Shown here piece by piece: positions 41,901 through 42,374 of a DNA stretch of 42,374 nt (within the stretch, counting starts at the first letter, position 1; the number at the start of each line of letters is the position of its first letter). A program made the position numbers and the translations under genes. The DNA lies in contig CAZGMC010000025.1 in assembly GCA_964526565.1 (NCBI GenBank), positions 1 through 42,374 of the forward strand, written 5' to 3'. Under the pieces are notes generated by a model, which saw only the letters and a list, made by a program, of their open reading frames with translations, searched no databases and had not been told where the DNA came from. Source of the DNA: CAZGMC01 sp964526565. Its GTDB lineage: Bacteria; Pseudomonadota; Alphaproteobacteria; DSM-16000; Inquilinaceae.

Positions 41901-42350
41901 CATCCTTGCCATGCCGGCCAGCACCCGGTCGCCGGCGGCCCACCAGGCGGCCACGCCCAGCACCGACCCCAGGCCCTCGGCGATCAGGTCGTTGAGCGAC
42001 ACCGTGCGCGGCGCGAAGAACTGCTGGGCGAACTCGACAGCCACGGCCAGGGCCAGGCACGGCACCAGGGCCGCCAGCGCCGCCGCCCCGCGCATTGCGC
42101 CCGGCCGCCGCGGCGACAGCCCGCCGCCCATGAGGCAGCCCAGCGGCACGTAGAGCACGATGTTGGCGACCCAGTCGGCCCGCGACGCCGCACCAAGCTG
42201 CAGGTAGGGGATGTCGGCGAAGCCGGTCCAGGCCTGCTCCCAGGTCATCGCCCGCAGGTCGAACGGGATCAGGCTGCCATAGACGATGCACAACGCATAC
42301 ACGAACGCCGCCGCCAGCAGCGGCGCGCGCGGATGGGGGCTGATGGTCAT
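38901..42350 (-). CDS. Giant VanZ / O-antigen-ligase-like membrane protein
   Basis: 1149 aa. Two VanZ-like segments come first (about 1-145, with YGSLIPFDLRAMTWEQAW and VSLNDLIAEGLGSVLG; and about 350-440, with YLPVGVLVWAARG and PDFTNVLIAAVAGG). Next is an Ala-rich low-complexity linker, then an O-antigen ligase/polymerase-like core of many helices (about 490-820, with TYQRAAYGGFL), a non-membrane region near 850-1040 that looks like a carbohydrate-binding beta-sandwich, and two more helices. It probably polymerises or ligates a surface polysaccharide on the periplasmic side. The ATG at 42350 has only GAGATCGG upstream. It ends within the operator of the MerR gene, 23 bases before that gene. 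Confidence 0.75.
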   Translation of the reverse strand: MTISPHPRAPLLAAAFVYALCIVYGSLIPFDLRAMTWEQAWTGFADIPYLQLGAASRADWVANIVLYVPLGCLMGGGLSPRRPGAMRGAAALAALVPCLALAVAVEFAQQFFAPRTVSLNDLIAEGLGSVLGVAAWWAAGDRVLAGMARMRRGGPDAVHVALVALVLCVVALSLFPFDVVLTAGELSDRTARIGDTLLRLPGFDRSVAHGVAAIMALTALYAPVGMLAALGPGGRMRQAVGWAVAIAAGIELAQVFLVSGRTSLWPLLWAGVGAAGGFTVARAPWPVVWPLLQRWLPLAALAGSLPYLLAVVYLNDLTRPGWRSVAEITAGFRPETLLPFYYHYFTTEAEAALSAVSRFAMYLPVGVLVWAARGARPDDHRAVLAAVLAAVLAAVLAGGLSLAMELARWLKPGLHPDFTNVLIAAVAGGIGFAVCRAAVAALTAAATRPAAEAGATGATGATAAAAAPAGATARGVAAAPPGDRPGWPEWALPAAATLLLALVQALTHEPPAMAWIGAGVAGYAALLWARPAAWLIAVPALLPTLDPAPWSHGTLFGGFDGLLLVTVAVLAVRRPPALDALRFGRRAWVAIALLALSYLAALDFGGIAAAAAGGDDLPHYYGSLNGLRIARGFFWALLLLPFLADAVHRRDEAFDRLALGMAIGLAGVALAAMVERLLFVAPFDLTTAFRITSTFAGMHIGGGQLGVYLVAAMPFLAAAALGARTAAGRLAVVVVAAMAAYALLMTYQRAAYGGFLVVVLALAIAAALAAPARPLARRAAAAALSLLLVLGGAGVLALLLQGTFVSARFAQVDEGIENRESNWRYGLALRGPDAGSALFGEGLGTFPRRFLVHNLVFEPPATYAVRAEDGDAFLRLSSGHGFWFEQRAAPRHGERLTLSVRLRGAAAEGRLVAMLCRKALLYSFGCTTAGFSPNPSADWTTREARLEAVGTPPTAIATALGRLFGEPMTLALVAQGDRVVLDIDDVRLLTADGRDLIANGGFADGLDHWTFSSDNHTDWRMKNEFLMTLFERGWFGLVAFIVAAGLAAARLLHMASRGDWRAPVLLAALTGFLALAVTEAWLEAPRLGLLFYLLVFLAFCLGARAARHGRARPRATAAVPVSPPHGCAAAARAAVALTARPSSQYFTFT
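40966..40992. repeat. 9-bp tandem repeat, three copies, in the ligase gene linker
   Basis: Three exact units of gtcgccccg. In frame they encode Gly-Ala-Thr three times in the Ala/Gly-rich linker between the VanZ and ligase parts. The unit length keeps the frame. Confidence 0.9.
41161..41208. repeat. 12-bp tandem repeat, four copies, in a membrane helix of the ligase gene
   Basis: Units at 41161, 41173, 41185 and 41197; the first two gccagcacggcg, the last two gccaggacggcg. On the minus strand they encode repeats of Val-Leu-Ala-Ala, lengthening a hydrophobic helix. The frame is kept. Confidence 0.9.
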
Positions 42351-42374
42351 CCGATCTCGCTGGCGATCTCGCTG

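Overview
The window reads as a chromosomal segment of a high-GC (roughly 70% by eye) alphaproteobacterium, most like a member of the Rhodospirillales. The main pointers are the adjacent divK and pleD genes, the ubiE / mutM / enoyl-CoA hydratase / rpsT / dnaA block, an M23 peptidase overlapping a bactofilin, and an N-terminal-dehydrogenase type multifunctional beta-oxidation protein. The lineage is inferred from gene content alone. No rRNA, tRNA, CRISPR array or insertion sequence was seen.

Layout. 1-3.2 kb: N-terminus of a hexapeptide-repeat acetyltransferase, cobO, then divergent bfd and a bacterioferritin-like gene, and a class III aminotransferase. 3.5-5.3 kb: the cell-cycle and c-di-GMP regulators divK and pleD. 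5.4-8.3 kb (minus strand): a short Tat-signal, Gly-rich, Arg-tailed peptide, a PqqD-HprK fusion kinase and a nucleotidyltransferase-fold protein. This resembles a peptide-modification cassette and is the best candidate for an undescribed system. 8.7-14.4 kb: envelope genes (GT39-type transferase, M23 peptidase, bactofilin, a small lipoprotein, MltA). 14.8-21 kb: CBS protein, CMD/AhpD-like protein, malonyl-CoA synthetase, KDG kinase, adenylate kinase, hemerythrin and an unknown P-loop-like protein. 21-26 kb: ubiE, mutM, enoyl-CoA hydratase, rpsT, dnaA. 26-30 kb: SDR, PEBP/YbhB, a large acyl-CoA dehydrogenase and an OsmC protein. 30.3-34.8 kb: an accessory-looking patch with a NDP-hexose 2,3-dehydratase-family gene behind a good sigma-54 promoter, a GT2 glycosyltransferase, a small membrane protein and a toxin-antitoxin-like pair. 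34.9-38.9 kb: a beta-oxidation operon (MerR regulator, thiolase, FadN-like protein). 38.9-42.35 kb: a very large VanZ / O-antigen-ligase-like membrane protein.

Two features run across the whole window. First, perfect short tandem repeats (9-30 bp units, 2-6 copies) sit repeatedly at the 3' ends of genes or just outside them (bfd, bfr, mltA, upstream of matB, ubiE/mutM, the SDR gene, and inside the ligase). Several add repetitive tails to otherwise ordinary proteins. Second, two large dispersed-type inverted repeats (26-bp and about 25-bp arms) lie in intergenic gaps. Start codons were chosen by eye from Shine-Dalgarno matches and family lengths; uncertain ones are flagged.
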